Assembly: GCF_016862995.1 (NCBI RefSeq)
Contig: NZ_BOOA01000029.1
Coordinates: 34,207 to 98,206 of the forward strand
Direction of reading: 5' to 3'
DNA length: 64,000 nt
From: Acrocarpospora phusangensis
GTDB lineage: Bacteria; Actinomycetota; Actinomycetes; Streptosporangiales; Streptosporangiaceae
The notes under the pieces were generated by a model. It saw only the letters and a program-made list of their open reading frames with translations, did no database searches and had not been told where the DNA came from. The position numbers were made by a program, and so were the translations under genes. This document shows positions 33,401 through 45,973 of the stretch, piece by piece. Within the stretch, counting starts at the first letter, position 1. Each line of letters starts with the position of its first letter.

Positions 33401-36400
33401 GAGAGGCGGCCCTGCCCGTTGTAGTAATAGGTGTTGGTCAGGCCGGAACGCGGATCGGTCGCGGTGCGCAGGTGGCTGGTGGAGTCGTAGGCGTAGGTCG
33501 CGATGGTCGTGGTTTTCATGGCCGACGTCGCTGGGTCGTACGCGGTGTAGGAGATCGATTTCACCAGGCCGGCGTAGTCTCCCCAGCCGTTGGCCACTCC
33601 CGTGGCCGTGGTGGTCGTCGCGTACGTGACGGCCAGCGCCCGGCACCCTGCGACGAGAGTTCCCGAGCAGGTCACCCCGGCGGGGACGGGTGCGAGGATG
33701 CGGGTGACCCGGCCTGCGGCGTCGTGGGTATATGTGATGGTGTTCTCGGTGCCCGGCTCGTCGATCAAATTCACGGTCCACTCCGTGCCGACGAGGGTGA
33801 AGACGGTCGTGACCCCGGTCGCGTCGGTGTGAGTGAACTGGGTGCTGGAGTTCTTGACGACTTTGGACTCGTCGCTGGCGTCGGAGACGCCCTTGAACGT
33901 CCCGTCAGGCTGGACGGTGTAGGTCAGTTGCGCGCCGTCTGTCCCCGTGAAGGTGACGTACCCATGGGCGGAGAAGTCGCCGAACTTCATGCCGGAGACG
34001 GCGGAACTACCGGCTGGCAGCGACGCACGCCAGCCCGGCCCGAACACTCCGCCGGCGCCGGTCTCGGTCGGCGGGAAGAGCGTGGTGTGGCCGCGGCCGA
34101 CCGTCAGCCCGAAGACGTTCACGTCGGTGGCCGTGACCGAATAGTCGCCGGTCAGCAGTGCGACCTGGCCGGGTCCGACCGCTCCGGTGGCGTACGTGGA
34201 TCCGAAGGCGCTCTGCTCCAATGTGAAGGTGACGGGGTCGGAGCAGTTGTCGGCGGTGCCGCTGACGAAGCAGGCTCGTAAACTCACGGGTCCGTCGCCT
34301 CGGCCGACGGTCTGCATGGTCTGAGCGGCGTCCCAGTAAAGGTCGGCGAAGGGCAGGGACGTGTCGGCCCGGGACTGCGGCCAGGCCGGGATCGGGGTGG
34401 GCGAGCCGGGAACGGTGACGTCGGCGGTGGGGACCGGCGTCCACGTGCCGGAGGAGGACACGTCGGCCTTGTACTCGTACCGGACGCCGGTGCGATCGGG
34501 GGCGGCACGGGAGGCGAGCGTGACCGCGGCCTGGGTGCGCTCCTCGTTCGAGGGCTTGATGACCTCGCCCACACCCACGCCGAAGGTGTAGGTCGTCACC
34601 GTCGATGAGCGCCGGGCGAGATCCCTGCTCTTGACGTAGAGGGTGTGCCAGCCCTGCTTCGGGTCGATGTTCACAGTGAGGGCGTCACCGCCGCCGTTGT
34701 CGTCGGCGGCCAGGTTCGGGGTTGACGGATCGTCCAGCCCCCAGTGGTAGCCAGAGCCGTCGGCGGAGGTGGTGTCCAGCGTCATCGGAACCGGCGAGGT
34801 CTGCTTGGCCGACCACACGTTGGCCGCGTAGGCGGGGAGGCTCACCGTGGGCGCGGCGGGATCGGTGGTGTCGACGGCGAAGGTCTGCCATGCCGACCAG
34901 GACCGCGAATAGTCGGTCCCGTCGTAGCCGCGTGCCCGCCAGCGATAGTGGTTGCCGTTGGCGAGGGCTCCGGCCGGGACCGCGATCGTGCCGAGCTCAC
35001 CCTGCATGAGGTTGTTCACCGAGCCGGTCCACACCGTACCGCTGCCCTCGGCGGGGTAGGCGGGGTCGCGTTCGATTACGAAGTCGATTCGCTCCGTGTC
35101 CCACTCGCCGTCGCCGACCAGGCCGGTCAGTGCGGGCGTGAGCGAGGTGACGTACAGGCCGCCGTTGGTGCCGCCCGCAGACGGTGTGATCGACAGGTTC
35201 GTGGGGACCGTTGGATATGAATTCCATTGGACGGTGAGCTGCGGCGGATGCGCGCCGACCGTGTTCTCCGAGGAGCGGAACATGCGCCAGTTGGTGGCGA
35301 CGGACTCGTCGGCGGCGCGGATCTGCAGTCCGTAGTTGGAGCCGCCGTCGGTCCACGCTTGAACGATGTCCTCGATCGACCACAGGATGTCGCCCTCACC
35401 GCAGCCGGTGAAGCCGTATGCCAGGTTGGTGGTGACGTCGGTTGACAGGTCGATGCCCGGCATGTTGGACAGGGTCAGCGTGGACGGCGTCCACGCGCTT
35501 CCATTACGCCCCACCCGGATACCGCCGGCTGCGGCGCCGCAGGCGTTGGATTTGTAGTTCCACAGCGTTAGATCGGCGTTGAGAATGTGCTTGCGTAACA
35601 TTCCGCCCATGTTGTACTGCAGAAACGTTCGCGCCGTTTTCGCCCCGGAGCCGAATTTGCCCGCGTGCAGCCACGTCCCGCCCGTCTGCGAACCGGGGTA
35701 GTCGGTGGACACGAACGTGTCGGTCTGCAGTGTGAGCTGCATCCACGGGTCGACGGTGACCGGATACCGGACGGCCGGATCCGCGAGGAACGCCGGATCG
35801 GGCCGCAGCACCAGCTCGGGGCCGTTCGCACCGCTGACGATCTCAGAGGTGACCTCGGCTCGGCTGCCCGCCTCGGGGGAGGTCTCGGCGAGAGCGTCCC
35901 ACATGTGGGGCGGCGGAGCCGCGGCCACTGACTTGCCCGATGTGGCGTCGGTCAACTCCAGTCTGCGGTCCTTGCGCCGCTCGAAGGACATCCCCGACAG
36001 CTCGATGGGAAAGCGAAGTTCGACGGGCCCGACCGGCCGCTGCCGAAATACCACGAAGTGCACGAAACCCTGCGGTTGGGCCTGGACTACCAGGTCAGCC
36101 ACCCCGGGGATCACGTCCCGCCAGGTGGCGGTGTTTCCGGCGACCTCGGGACGGCCGAGCGCCGACGGCCATCTGATGCCGAATCTGCGGCTCAGCTTCT
36201 TGCCCTTGACGTCGACCACCTCGGATATCGCCGCGAACGCGCCGGTCCCGTCGGCGGACACCGTCACGTCGGCGTCGGCGGCCTTGGGTACCAGTCGGCC
36301 GCCATCGGCCACCAGCGTGGTGTCGATCGGCACCCAGTCGCCGCGTTGCCTGACCTGGATTGGTCCCGCGTAAATCTGCGTCGTCATGGTGCCGTCAGGG

Positions 36401-36654
36401 TTGATCCACGATTTGGAGTCCTTGGTGCGTTCGCTGAGCACCTCCACCGGCGCATTCTGCAGGCGTGCCGACGTTCCCGCCGAAACCATGTCGGGTCGCT
36501 CGGTTACGCGTTCGGCGGCGGGGACCGCTGCTGCTGGGATTCGCGCTGGGGCCGCTTCGGCGGGCAACCCCACCAGCAAGGCAGCTGTTAGGACGATTGA
36601 GGTGCCCGCGGAGGCGAGAAGTGGTCGTGACCGTTTGATGCGTTGGAAGGGCAT
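30403..36654 (-). CDS. Secreted RHS/YD-repeat protein, probable polymorphic toxin
   Basis: ATG 36654 follows a GGAG site and starts a clear signal peptide (cleavage near AEA-AP), giving 2083 residues; an upstream in-frame start adds 32 residues without signal character. Order: signal, a beta-rich N-terminal domain, a DNRLRE-like domain (FVSTDYPGSQTGG, FLQYN), Ig-like modules, then many YD/RHS repeats (YDSTGRI, YDAYGRV, YDAADRI). The RHS core ends with FLQLDPVPGGGANAYSY and NGSDLDG. The last 152 residues (1932-2083, bases 30403-30861) are a separate basic, Cys- and Tyr-containing tip with no family I know, and the DNA there is visibly less GC-rich. RHS proteins deliver toxic tips from a shell formed by the repeats. 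It sits between rpoC and rpsL, an accessory insertion. Confidence 0.85.
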   Translation of the reverse strand: MPFQRIKRSRPLLASAGTSIVLTAALLVGLPAEAAPARIPAAAVPAAERVTERPDMVSAGTSARLQNAPVEVLSERTKDSKSWINPDGTMTTQIYAGPIQVRQRGDWVPIDTTLVADGGRLVPKAADADVTVSADGTGAFAAISEVVDVKGKKLSRRFGIRWPSALGRPEVAGNTATWRDVIPGVADLVVQAQPQGFVHFVVFRQRPVGPVELRFPIELSGMSFERRKDRRLELTDATSGKSVAAAPPPHMWDALAETSPEAGSRAEVTSEIVSGANGPELVLRPDPAFLADPAVRYPVTVDPWMQLTLQTDTFVSTDYPGSQTGGTWLHAGKFGSGAKTARTFLQYNMGGMLRKHILNADLTLWNYKSNACGAAAGGIRVGRNGSAWTPSTLTLSNMPGIDLSTDVTTNLAYGFTGCGEGDILWSIEDIVQAWTDGGSNYGLQIRAADESVATNWRMFRSSENTVGAHPPQLTVQWNSYPTVPTNLSITPSAGGTNGGLYVTSLTPALTGLVGDGEWDTERIDFVIERDPAYPAEGSGTVWTGSVNNLMQGELGTIAVPAGALANGNHYRWRARGYDGTDYSRSWSAWQTFAVDTTDPAAPTVSLPAYAANVWSAKQTSPVPMTLDTTSADGSGYHWGLDDPSTPNLAADDNGGGDALTVNIDPKQGWHTLYVKSRDLARRSSTVTTYTFGVGVGEVIKPSNEERTQAAVTLASRAAPDRTGVRYEYKADVSSSGTWTPVPTADVTVPGSPTPIPAWPQSRADTSLPFADLYWDAAQTMQTVGRGDGPVSLRACFVSGTADNCSDPVTFTLEQSAFGSTYATGAVGPGQVALLTGDYSVTATDVNVFGLTVGRGHTTLFPPTETGAGGVFGPGWRASLPAGSSAVSGMKFGDFSAHGYVTFTGTDGAQLTYTVQPDGTFKGVSDASDESKVVKNSSTQFTHTDATGVTTVFTLVGTEWTVNLIDEPGTENTITYTHDAAGRVTRILAPVPAGVTCSGTLVAGCRALAVTYATTTTATGVANGWGDYAGLVKSISYTAYDPATSAMKTTTIATYAYDSTSHLRTATDPRSGLTNTYYYNGQGRLSQITPPGLVPVQLDYDSTGRIAHTTRTSPQGQLTEAIVYGVPISAPVNLTLSETEKWGQAVDLPRVGAAIFPAWRVPPRNANGAYQPAASDWEYAKLTYLDVNGRAVNTASYGAGAWQVGSTRYDEDGNVVWELGPGNRLQALTPTADTDSYVAGRTSTAERAHLLASRTTFSPDGLVLTEEAPVHRVMLRSGAIVSARQRAEHTYDEGKPAGSDDYNLLTTTRVLPAVVDGTATPAAADIRTMRTGYDPVEPGDPSGWDLLTATQQTTVMASGGDIVRRTRYDESWREFERRMPASNGADAGTTTTDYFTSGAHPSVAACGNKPQWAGLACRTGPKAQPPGKSLPISTTTYGYFGQITSVTETSGAATRTSTFGHDTAGRTTTRQTTATPAAEGGTAVPDATVTYDAATGLLTQVSAGGASITTGYDTLGRVISKTDADTGSAAITYDAYGRVATTNDGKGLYAYTYDGTDAAGKAERRGLVTGVNAGSPGTFTGAYSPDGRLLTRTFPGGLVSTSRFDNAGKEVVLTYAKSGSTWLAFTALPDADGRVRQNTGPSGSVQSYEYDGGGRLSAVKDIYASTCVTRLYGFNLNSNRTSLTTYLADDDGLCSTSTGATAVSHSYDAADRIVDAGYTYDAFGRTLTIPADQAGSGGTTTVGYFANDMIASLAQSGVTKTFTLDPVGRLRAATQTGGSGAGTVVNHYADDSDSPTWIAEADGSWTRNILDVGGLGAIQKSDGTVTLQLSNLHGDIVATASSSAGATGVTAYFEQTEYGRARPENSVNPQRYGWHGDAQRSGDALAGLVLMGARVYNPSTGRFLQLDPVPGGGANAYSYPTDPVNGSDLDGRCWGYEWGLYDFDYCYLTYADHPLHQLTTHHFWFWGKVTVEFSPFINKTGFVKFMRVLRVIAGRLAQVRSKPYKAITSIRNAIRTACGKAFSKAAACMIRLGMPAEIAKSFGDYVKTIEYWYHYSGALTFQVRCSTIRKYMGTRGPLYAKICI

Positions 36655-36710
36655 TATGTCTCCGATGATCCCGTAGGGACATACAGTGGAGACCGTACGA
36701 CTCGATGGCA

Positions 36711-36743
36711 TATTGGCGGCACATCGGAAATATGCTGCCAATA
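36711..36743. promoter_or_regulatory. Palindromic operator candidate between RHS and SARP genes
   Basis: TATTGGCGGCACAT (36711-36724) and ATATGCTGCCAATA (36730-36743) form an inverted repeat with 12 of 14 positions matching and a 5-nt spacer. It lies 56-89 bases upstream of the RHS start and about 95 bases upstream of the SARP start in an AT-richer region. A dimeric regulator could bind it. Confidence 0.55.
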
Positions 36744-36838
36744 CGCCCATTCAGCCCCTTCCTTGCTAGGGGTCTCAGAAATCTCTAGAATTCACATGGT
36801 ATTTGACAGACTGCCGATCACCTGACGGGGGCGACGCG

Positions 36839-37615
36839 GTGCTCTACCAAATGCTCGGTCCTTTGCTGATCACCACTGCTCATGGTCGGCCGGTGGGATC
36901 ACTGACCCCCAAACCCAGCCGGCTACTCATTCACCTCCTGTTGCGATCCAACGAGTGGATCTCCACCTCCCGGCTGATCGACAGCGTGTGGGACGGCCAC
37001 CCGCCGGCCTCGGCCAGGAGCAACCTCAAGACCTACATCGCGCAGCTGCGCCGGCTGCTCGCCGAGGACGGGGATTCGCCGATCAGTACCAGCGCCGAGG
37101 GGTACGCGCTACGCCTGGGCGTGGGCGCGTTGGACGTCCGGGTCTTCCAGACGCTGGCGGAACGAGGCGGCGATTCCCTGCGCGCGGGCGACCCGCTGGC
37201 CGCCGCTGCCGCCTTGGATTACGCGCTGTCCCTGTGGCGGGGCGATTTCCTGCACGGGCACGATCTTCGGGGCGACCTGACCGGGTGGCAGGAGGAGCTC
37301 CAGGAGCAGCGGCTGGTGGCGAGCGAAGATCTCTATGAGGCGCGCCTGGCGCTCGGGCAGCATGACGAGCTGATCCATGGCCTGCTGAGCTGGACGATGC
37401 GCCACCCACTCCGGGAGCGGGCGCATGGCCTGCTGATGCTCGCCCTCTACCGGTCCGGCAGGCAGGTTGAGGCGCTCGACATCTACCGGCGGTTGCGGAC
37501 GGCGCTGATCCGTGACGTCGGCGTGGAGCCGACGACGAGGCTGCGGGAGATACAGCAGGTGATCCTGCTCTCGGACCCCGTATGCCCGTCCCGGCTGACA
37601 TGGGTGGCGACGTAG
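36839..37615 (+). CDS. SARP-family transcriptional regulator
   Basis: The 258-residue protein (GTG 36839; ATG 36851 is possible) opens with the QMLGPLLIT strand typical of SARPs, a winged-helix DNA-binding domain (KPSRLLIHLLLRSNEWIS, LIDSVWDGHPPASARSNLKTYIAQLRR), then a bacterial transcriptional activation (BTAD) domain (WRGDFLHGHD to VEALDIYRRLRTALIRDVGVEPTTRLREIQQ). There is no ATPase or TPR part. SARPs usually activate adjacent accessory or secondary-metabolite genes. Here the only nearby target is the divergent RHS gene, across a palindrome. Confidence 0.88.
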   Translation: MLYQMLGPLLITTAHGRPVGSLTPKPSRLLIHLLLRSNEWISTSRLIDSVWDGHPPASARSNLKTYIAQLRRLLAEDGDSPISTSAEGYALRLGVGALDVRVFQTLAERGGDSLRAGDPLAAAAALDYALSLWRGDFLHGHDLRGDLTGWQEELQEQRLVASEDLYEARLALGQHDELIHGLLSWTMRHPLRERAHGLLMLALYRSGRQVEALDIYRRLRTALIRDVGVEPTTRLREIQQVILLSDPVCPSRLTWVAT

Positions 37616-37996
37616 AGCCGGGCATGTTGTAAACGGTTCGGGGGGCCGTTTTGTAGCGGTACACTAGACGCGGACTCGATATCGGCCTGCGTGGGAAAGG
37701 TGGGCCGGGGACCCGGGCATGGGATCCCGATACCCGCTGTGCGCGGCCGTTTTGACGTGTTGCGCGGGGCTGGGTAGTCTTGCTCTCCGTGCCCACTGTT
37801 CGTGGGTCTGCACGCGTGCGCGCAGGTCGCGCCGTGTGGCTCTCTCCAATCCCAGCAGGGGTGTAGAGCGATCAGATCGCGACACGCCCGACCGCGTGGG
37901 TCGGCGGAGAGGGAAAACCAGCAGGTCATGACACCGGCAGCACCTGCGAAATCGCACGTCCACGTATCACCGGCATAGGCACGAAACGGAGTTGTA
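37616..37996 (+). promoter_or_regulatory. str operon upstream region and leader
   Basis: This gene-free stretch of 381 bases carries the str promoter (37752-37780) and a leader of about 210 nt. A second -10-like box, TACACT (37660-37665), lacks a -35. GC-rich inverted segments such as GGGACCCGGGCATGGGATCCC and GCGTGCGCGC could fold. No small reading frame with a ribosome binding site is seen. Confidence 0.5.
37752..37780 (+). promoter_or_regulatory. str operon promoter
   Basis: TTGACG (37752-37757), 17 nt, TAGTCT (37775-37780) is a close match to the vegetative consensus and the best promoter before rpsL. Confidence 0.65.
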
Positions 37997-38371
37997 GTGC
38001 CCACGATTCAGCAGTTGGTCCGAAAGGGCCGGCAGGACAAGGTCTCCAAGACCAAGACTCCTGCGCTCAAGGGCAGCCCTCAGCGGCGCGGCGTCTGCAC
38101 CCGCGTCTACACCACCACCCCGAAGAAGCCGAACTCGGCGCTTCGGAAGGTCGCGCGTGTTCGCCTGACCAACGGCATCGAGGTCACGGCCTACATCCCC
38201 GGTGTGGGTCACAACCTTCAGGAGCACTCGATCGTGCTCGTCCGCGGCGGTCGTGTGAAGGACCTTCCCGGCGTCCGATACAAGATTATTCGCGGCTCGC
38301 TGGACACCCAGGGTGTCCGCAACCGCAAGCAGGCCCGCAGCCGCTACGGCGCCAAGAAGGAGAAGAAGTAA
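37997..38371 (+). CDS. rpsL: 30S ribosomal protein S12
   Basis: The 124-residue S12 starts at GTG 37997 and shows [13 protein letters not shown] with Lys43 and the [10 protein letters not shown] loop with Lys88. Both lysines, where streptomycin-resistance changes occur, are in the sensitive form. S12 monitors codon-anticodon pairing in the decoding centre. Its TAA shares a base with the rpsG ATG. Confidence 0.98.
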   Translation: MPTIQQLVRKGRQDKVSKTKTPALKGSPQRRGVCTRVYTTTPKKPNSALRKVARVRLTNGIEVTAYIPGVGHNLQEHSIVLVRGGRVKDLPGVRYKIIRGSLDTQGVRNRKQARSRYGAKKEKK

Positions 38372-38841
38372 TGCCTCGCAAGGGTTCTCCTGGGCGTCGC
38401 CAGCTGATGGCCGACCCGGTGCACAACTCGCCGCTGGTCACCGCTCTGATCAACAAGGTCCTCCTGGACGGCAAGCGCTCGATCGCCCAGTCGATCGTGT
38501 ACGGCGCCCTGGAAGGCTGCAAGGACAAGACCGGCAACGACCCGGTCGTCACGCTCAAGCGCGCTCTCGACAACGTCAAGCCGACCCTCGAGGTCCGCAG
38601 CCGTCGTGTCGGTGGCGCCACGTACCAGGTCCCGGTCGAGGTGCGCGCCGCGCGCAGCACCACCCTGGCCCTGCGCTGGCTGGTGCAGTACTCCCGCGCC
38701 CGCCGTGAGAAGACCATGACCGAGCGCCTCATGAACGAGCTCCTCGACGCCAGCAACGGCCTCGGCGCGAGCGTCAAGAAGCGCGAGGACACCCACAAGA
38801 TGGCCGAGTCCAACAAGGCCTTCGCTCACTACCGCTGGTAG
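38371..38841 (+). CDS. rpsG: 30S ribosomal protein S7
   Basis: The 156-residue S7 begins in a TAATG overlap with rpsL. It shows the expected N-terminus ([10 protein letters not shown]), the helical core ([18 protein letters not shown]), and the beta-hairpin and C-terminal helix contacting the E site. It nucleates assembly of the 30S head. fusA follows after 33 nt. Confidence 0.98.
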   Translation: MPRKGSPGRRQLMADPVHNSPLVTALINKVLLDGKRSIAQSIVYGALEGCKDKTGNDPVVTLKRALDNVKPTLEVRSRRVGGATYQVPVEVRAARSTTLALRWLVQYSRARREKTMTERLMNELLDASNGLGASVKKREDTHKMAESNKAFAHYRW

Positions 38842-38874
38842 TCGGGCGCTCCACCAAGCAAAGGACGCAGAGAA

Positions 38875-40974
<2,100 letters not shown>

Positions 40975-41030
40975 CTCCAGGCCTTTTGGAAGACGAAAGT
41001 CAAGTCAGAAATCTCTAAGGAGACAGACCA

Positions 41031-42224
<1,194 letters not shown>

Positions 42225-42230
42225 TACCCG

Positions 42231-42258
42231 GCGGCCGGGTCCACCAGGACCCGGCCGC
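42231..42258 (+). terminator. Hairpin terminator after tuf
   Basis: GCGGCCGGGTCC (42231-42242) pairs perfectly with GGACCCGGCCGC (42247-42258), loop ACCA. There is no T-run. Confidence 0.65.
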
Positions 42259-42277
42259 TCCCCGTGATGCCGCAGTC

Positions 42278-42302
42278 CCTTCGGAGGGTTCACGTCCGAA
42301 GG
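42278..42302 (+). promoter_or_regulatory. Hairpin in the S10-operon leader
   Basis: CCTTCGGA (42278-42285) pairs with TCCGAAGG (42295-42302), loop 9 nt, ahead of rpsJ. Leader regulation of the S10 operon by L4 is known in enterobacteria; here a role is only possible. A promoter is not obvious between tuf and rpsJ. Confidence 0.35.
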
Positions 42303-42384
42303 AGCTGCCGGATCACGGAGATATACAGCGGCAACCTGCCGCACGTTACTTGTTCAGACGACAGCGAAGGACACCGAGGCCATT

Positions 42385-42693
42385 ATGGCGGGACAGAAGA
42401 TCCGCATCCGGCTCAAGGCGTATGACCACGAGGTCATCGACACCTCGGCCAAGAAGATCGTCGAGACGGTGACGCGTACCGGCGCGAAGGTCGCGGGCCC
42501 GGTGCCGCTGCCGACCGAGAAGAACGTGTACTGCGTCATCCGTTCGCCGCACAAGTACAAGGACAGCCGCGAGCACTTTGAGATGCGCACGCACAAGCGG
42601 CTGATTGACATCATCGACCCGACGCCCAAGACCGTCGACTCGCTCATGCGGCTCGACCTGCCCGCGGGTGTCGACATCTCGATCAAGCTCTGA
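42385..42693 (+). CDS. rpsJ: 30S ribosomal protein S10
   Basis: The 102-residue protein shows [19 protein letters not shown], the GPVPLPT loop and [21 protein letters not shown]. It is part of the 30S head and also acts as NusE in antitermination. First gene of the S10 cluster. Confidence 0.98.
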   Translation: MAGQKIRIRLKAYDHEVIDTSAKKIVETVTRTGAKVAGPVPLPTEKNVYCVIRSPHKYKDSREHFEMRTHKRLIDIIDPTPKTVDSLMRLDLPAGVDISIKL

Positions 42694-42707
42694 GGGAACG
42701 CACTGAC

Positions 42708-43361
42708 ATGGCTAAGCAGATCAAGGGCGTCCTGGGCAAGAAGCTCGGCATGACCCAGGTCTTCGACGAGGGCAACCGGATGGTTCCGGTGACCGTCGTC
42801 GAGGCCGGTCCGTGCGTGGTGACCCGGGTCCGCACGGAAGAGCGCGACGGCTACTCCGCCGTACAGCTCGGCTACGGGCAGGTCGACCCGCGCAAGGTCA
42901 ACAAGCCGCTCGGCGACTACCTGCGCAAGCACGACATCACCCCGCGCCGCTACTTCGTCGAGGTACGCACCGACGACGCCTCCGACTACACCCTGGGCCA
43001 GGAAGTCCTCGCGGACACCTTCGAGGCCGGCCAGCACGTCGACGTGACGGGCAAGAGCAAGGGCAAGGGCTTCGCGGGTGTCATGAAGCGGCACAACTTC
43101 CGCGGTCTGGGCGCCTCGCACGGTACTCAGCGCAAGCACCGCTCGCCCGGTTCCATCGGTGGCTGCGCCACCCCGGGCCGCGTCTTCAAGGGCCTGCGCA
43201 TGGCCGGTCGGATGGGCAACGTCCGTACCACCATCCAGAGCCTGAAGGTGCACGCCGTGGACGCCGAGAAGGGCCTCATCCTGATCAAGGGTGCGATCCC
43301 CGGCGCCAACGGCAGCCTGGTCCTCATCCGTACCGCAGCCAAGAAGGGGGCCGGCAAGTGA
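42708..43361 (+). CDS. rplC: 50S ribosomal protein L3
   Basis: The 217-residue protein has [14 protein letters not shown] at the start and the [32 protein letters not shown] loop that reaches the peptidyl transferase centre. Its stop overlaps the next GTG start (GTGA). Confidence 0.98.
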   Translation: MAKQIKGVLGKKLGMTQVFDEGNRMVPVTVVEAGPCVVTRVRTEERDGYSAVQLGYGQVDPRKVNKPLGDYLRKHDITPRRYFVEVRTDDASDYTLGQEVLADTFEAGQHVDVTGKSKGKGFAGVMKRHNFRGLGASHGTQRKHRSPGSIGGCATPGRVFKGLRMAGRMGNVRTTIQSLKVHAVDAEKGLILIKGAIPGANGSLVLIRTAAKKGAGK

Positions 43362-44008
43362 GCACGATCGACGTTCTCGACGCCTCGGGCGCCAAGACGG
43401 GCAGCAGCGTGGACCTGCCGGAGGACATCTTCGGCGTCAAGGTCAACATCCCGCTGATCCACCAGGTGGTCGTGGCCCAGCTGGCCGCGCGCCGCCAGGG
43501 CACGCACGCCACCAAGACCCGCGGCGACGTCCGCGGCGGTGGCAAGAAGCCGTACCGGCAGAAGGGCACCGGCCGGGCCCGCCAGGGTTCGACCCGGGCG
43601 CCGCAGTTCACCGGCGGTGGCACCGTGCACGGCCCGCAGCCGCGCTCGTACGAGCAGAAGACGCCCAAGAAGATGAAGGCCGCCGCGCTCCGCGGCGCGC
43701 TGTCCGACCGCGCGAGCGGCGGCCGGGTGCACGTGGTGAGCGAGCTGGTCACCGGCGAGACGCCGAAGACCAAGACCGCTCTCCAGGCGCTTCGCAAGAT
43801 CACCGAGGCGCGCAGCGTGCTCGTCGTGGTCGGCGAGGACGACGAGCTGACCTGGCTGAGCCTGCGCAACGCCCCGGAGGTCCACCTGCTGGACGCCGGG
43901 CAGCTGAACACCTATGACGTGCTGTGCCACGACGACGTCGTCTTCACGCAGGAGGCGTACGACACGGTGGTGGCCCGGCTCGCGAAGAGCGGGAAGGAAG
44001 AGGCCTGA
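43358..44008 (+). CDS. rplD: 50S ribosomal protein L4
   Basis: GTG 43358 overlaps the rplC stop by 4 nt and gives 216 residues. The long loop [26 protein letters not shown], which lines the exit tunnel near the macrolide site, is intact. The body ends with [11 protein letters not shown]. In other bacteria L4 represses the S10 operon. Confidence 0.97.
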   Translation: MSTIDVLDASGAKTGSSVDLPEDIFGVKVNIPLIHQVVVAQLAARRQGTHATKTRGDVRGGGKKPYRQKGTGRARQGSTRAPQFTGGGTVHGPQPRSYEQKTPKKMKAAALRGALSDRASGGRVHVVSELVTGETPKTKTALQALRKITEARSVLVVVGEDDELTWLSLRNAPEVHLLDAGQLNTYDVLCHDDVVFTQEAYDTVVARLAKSGKEEA

Positions 44009-44310
44009 TGCAGAAGATCGCCGACCCGCGCGACATCATCATCAAGCCGATCGTCTCTGAGAAGAGCTACGGCCTGATCGACGAGCACAACAAGTACACG
44101 TTCCTGGTTCGGCAGGGGGTGAACAAGACGCAGGTCAAGATCGCCATCGAGCAGATCTTCGGTGTCAAGGTGACCAGCGTCAACACCATCAACCGCCAGG
44201 GCAAGCGCAAGCGGACCCGGTTCGGCTATGGCCAGCGTCCCAGCACCAAGCGCGCGATCGTGAGCCTGGCCGAGGGCGAGCGCATCGACATCTTCGGCCA
44301 GATCGGCTGA
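44008..44310 (+). CDS. rplW: 50S ribosomal protein L23
   Basis: ATG 44008 overlaps the rplD TGA, giving 100 residues: [20 protein letters not shown], a [17 protein letters not shown] segment and the flexible [19 protein letters not shown] loop. It sits at the tunnel exit where trigger factor and SRP dock. Confidence 0.97.
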   Translation: MQKIADPRDIIIKPIVSEKSYGLIDEHNKYTFLVRQGVNKTQVKIAIEQIFGVKVTSVNTINRQGKRKRTRFGYGQRPSTKRAIVSLAEGERIDIFGQIG

Positions 44311-44325
44311 TTTTGGGTAACACGC

Positions 44326-44418
44326 GGCTTGGCCGCGCCTGTGTCTGGACTGAGGAACGCCGGGTCGCGAAGCGGCCCGGCGTGACGAGGGAAGACACAG
44401 GCTGAAGGCGGCCAAGCC
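44326..44418 (+). promoter_or_regulatory. Structured RNA element, copy A, upstream of rplB
   Basis: Three helices: P1 GGCTTGGCCGC (44326-44336) with GCGGCCAAGCC (44408-44418), 11 bp; P2 GCCTGTGTCT (44337-44346) with AGACACAGGC (44393-44402), 10 bp, stacked directly on P1 on the 5' side with TGAAG bulged on the 3' side; P3 CGCCGGG (44358-44364) with CCCGGCG (44376-44382). The internal loop between P2 and P3 has GGACTGAGGAA on the 5' strand and TGACGAGGGA on the 3' strand. A related copy lies at 55251-55305. An extra hairpin GCCGATCC/GGATCGGC (44420-44438) follows before rplB. It looks like a cis-acting mRNA element; its ligand is unknown. Confidence 0.65.
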
Positions 44419-44464
44419 CGCCGATCCGCAGGATCGGCAAATAGACAAAGGATGAACGAAAAAG

Positions 44465-45301
<837 letters not shown>

Positions 45302-45312
45302 GAGCAGCCGAA

Positions 45313-45591
45313 ATGCCACGTAGCCTTAAGAAGGGTCCCTTCGTGGACGATCACCTTCAGAAGAAGGTCGACGTCCAGAACGAGAAGGGCACCAAGAACG
45401 TCATCAAGACGTGGTCGCGGCGCTCCATGATCGTTCCCGACATGCTCGGGCACACGATCGCCGTGCACGACGGCCGCAAGCACGTCCCGGTGTTCATCAC
45501 CGAGTCGATGATCGGTCACAAGCTCGGGGAGTTCGCCCCTACGCGGACGTTCCGCAGCCACGTCAAGGAAGACCGCCGCAGTCGGCGGTAG
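45313..45591 (+). CDS. rpsS: 30S ribosomal protein S19
   Basis: The 92-residue protein shows [44 protein letters not shown] and TRTFRSH. It sits in the 30S head near the decoding site, contacting S13. Spacing to rplB is 11 nt. Confidence 0.98.
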   Translation: MPRSLKKGPFVDDHLQKKVDVQNEKGTKNVIKTWSRRSMIVPDMLGHTIAVHDGRKHVPVFITESMIGHKLGEFAPTRTFRSHVKEDRRSRR

Positions 45592-45619
45592 CGCCTTCAT
45601 AAGCAACTAGGAGACAGCG

Positions 45620-45973
45620 ATGGAAGCCAGGGCACAGGCGCGGTTCGCGCGCCACACGCCCCGGAAGGCCCGCCGGGTGGTGGACCTCATTCGCGGCCTG
45701 CCCGCTTCGGAGGCGCAGGCCGTACTGCAGTTCGCCCCGCAGGCGGCGAGCGAGACCGTTTACAAGGTGCTCTCGTCCGCGATGGCGAACGCCGAGCACA
45801 ACTTCAAGCTCGACCGTGAGACGCTCGTCGTGAGCCGTGCGTGGGTGGACGAGGGACCGACGCTCAAGCGGTTCCGTCCCCGGGCCCAGGGTCGCGCCTA
45901 TCGGATCAACAAGCGGACCAGCCACATCACCGTGATCGTGGAGTCCCGCGAGCCGAAGGGAAGGACCCGCTAG
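45620..45973 (+). CDS. rplV: 50S ribosomal protein L22
   Basis: The 117-residue protein has [16 protein letters not shown], and the tunnel-lining beta-hairpin in [18 protein letters not shown]. Its TAG shares a base with the rpsC GTG. ATG follows GGAGACAG. Confidence 0.97.
   Translation: MEARAQARFARHTPRKARRVVDLIRGLPASEAQAVLQFAPQAASETVYKVLSSAMANAEHNFKLDRETLVVSRAWVDEGPTLKRFRPRAQGRAYRINKRTSHITVIVESREPKGRTR

Noticed and set aside
30496..34281. Long + strand frames over the RHS gene
   Set aside because: Gly/Val/Arg-rich shadows; the minus strand shows YD repeats and a signal peptide.
36803..36808. TTGACA upstream of the SARP gene as a -35 box
   Set aside because: No acceptable -10 lies 16-19 nt downstream.
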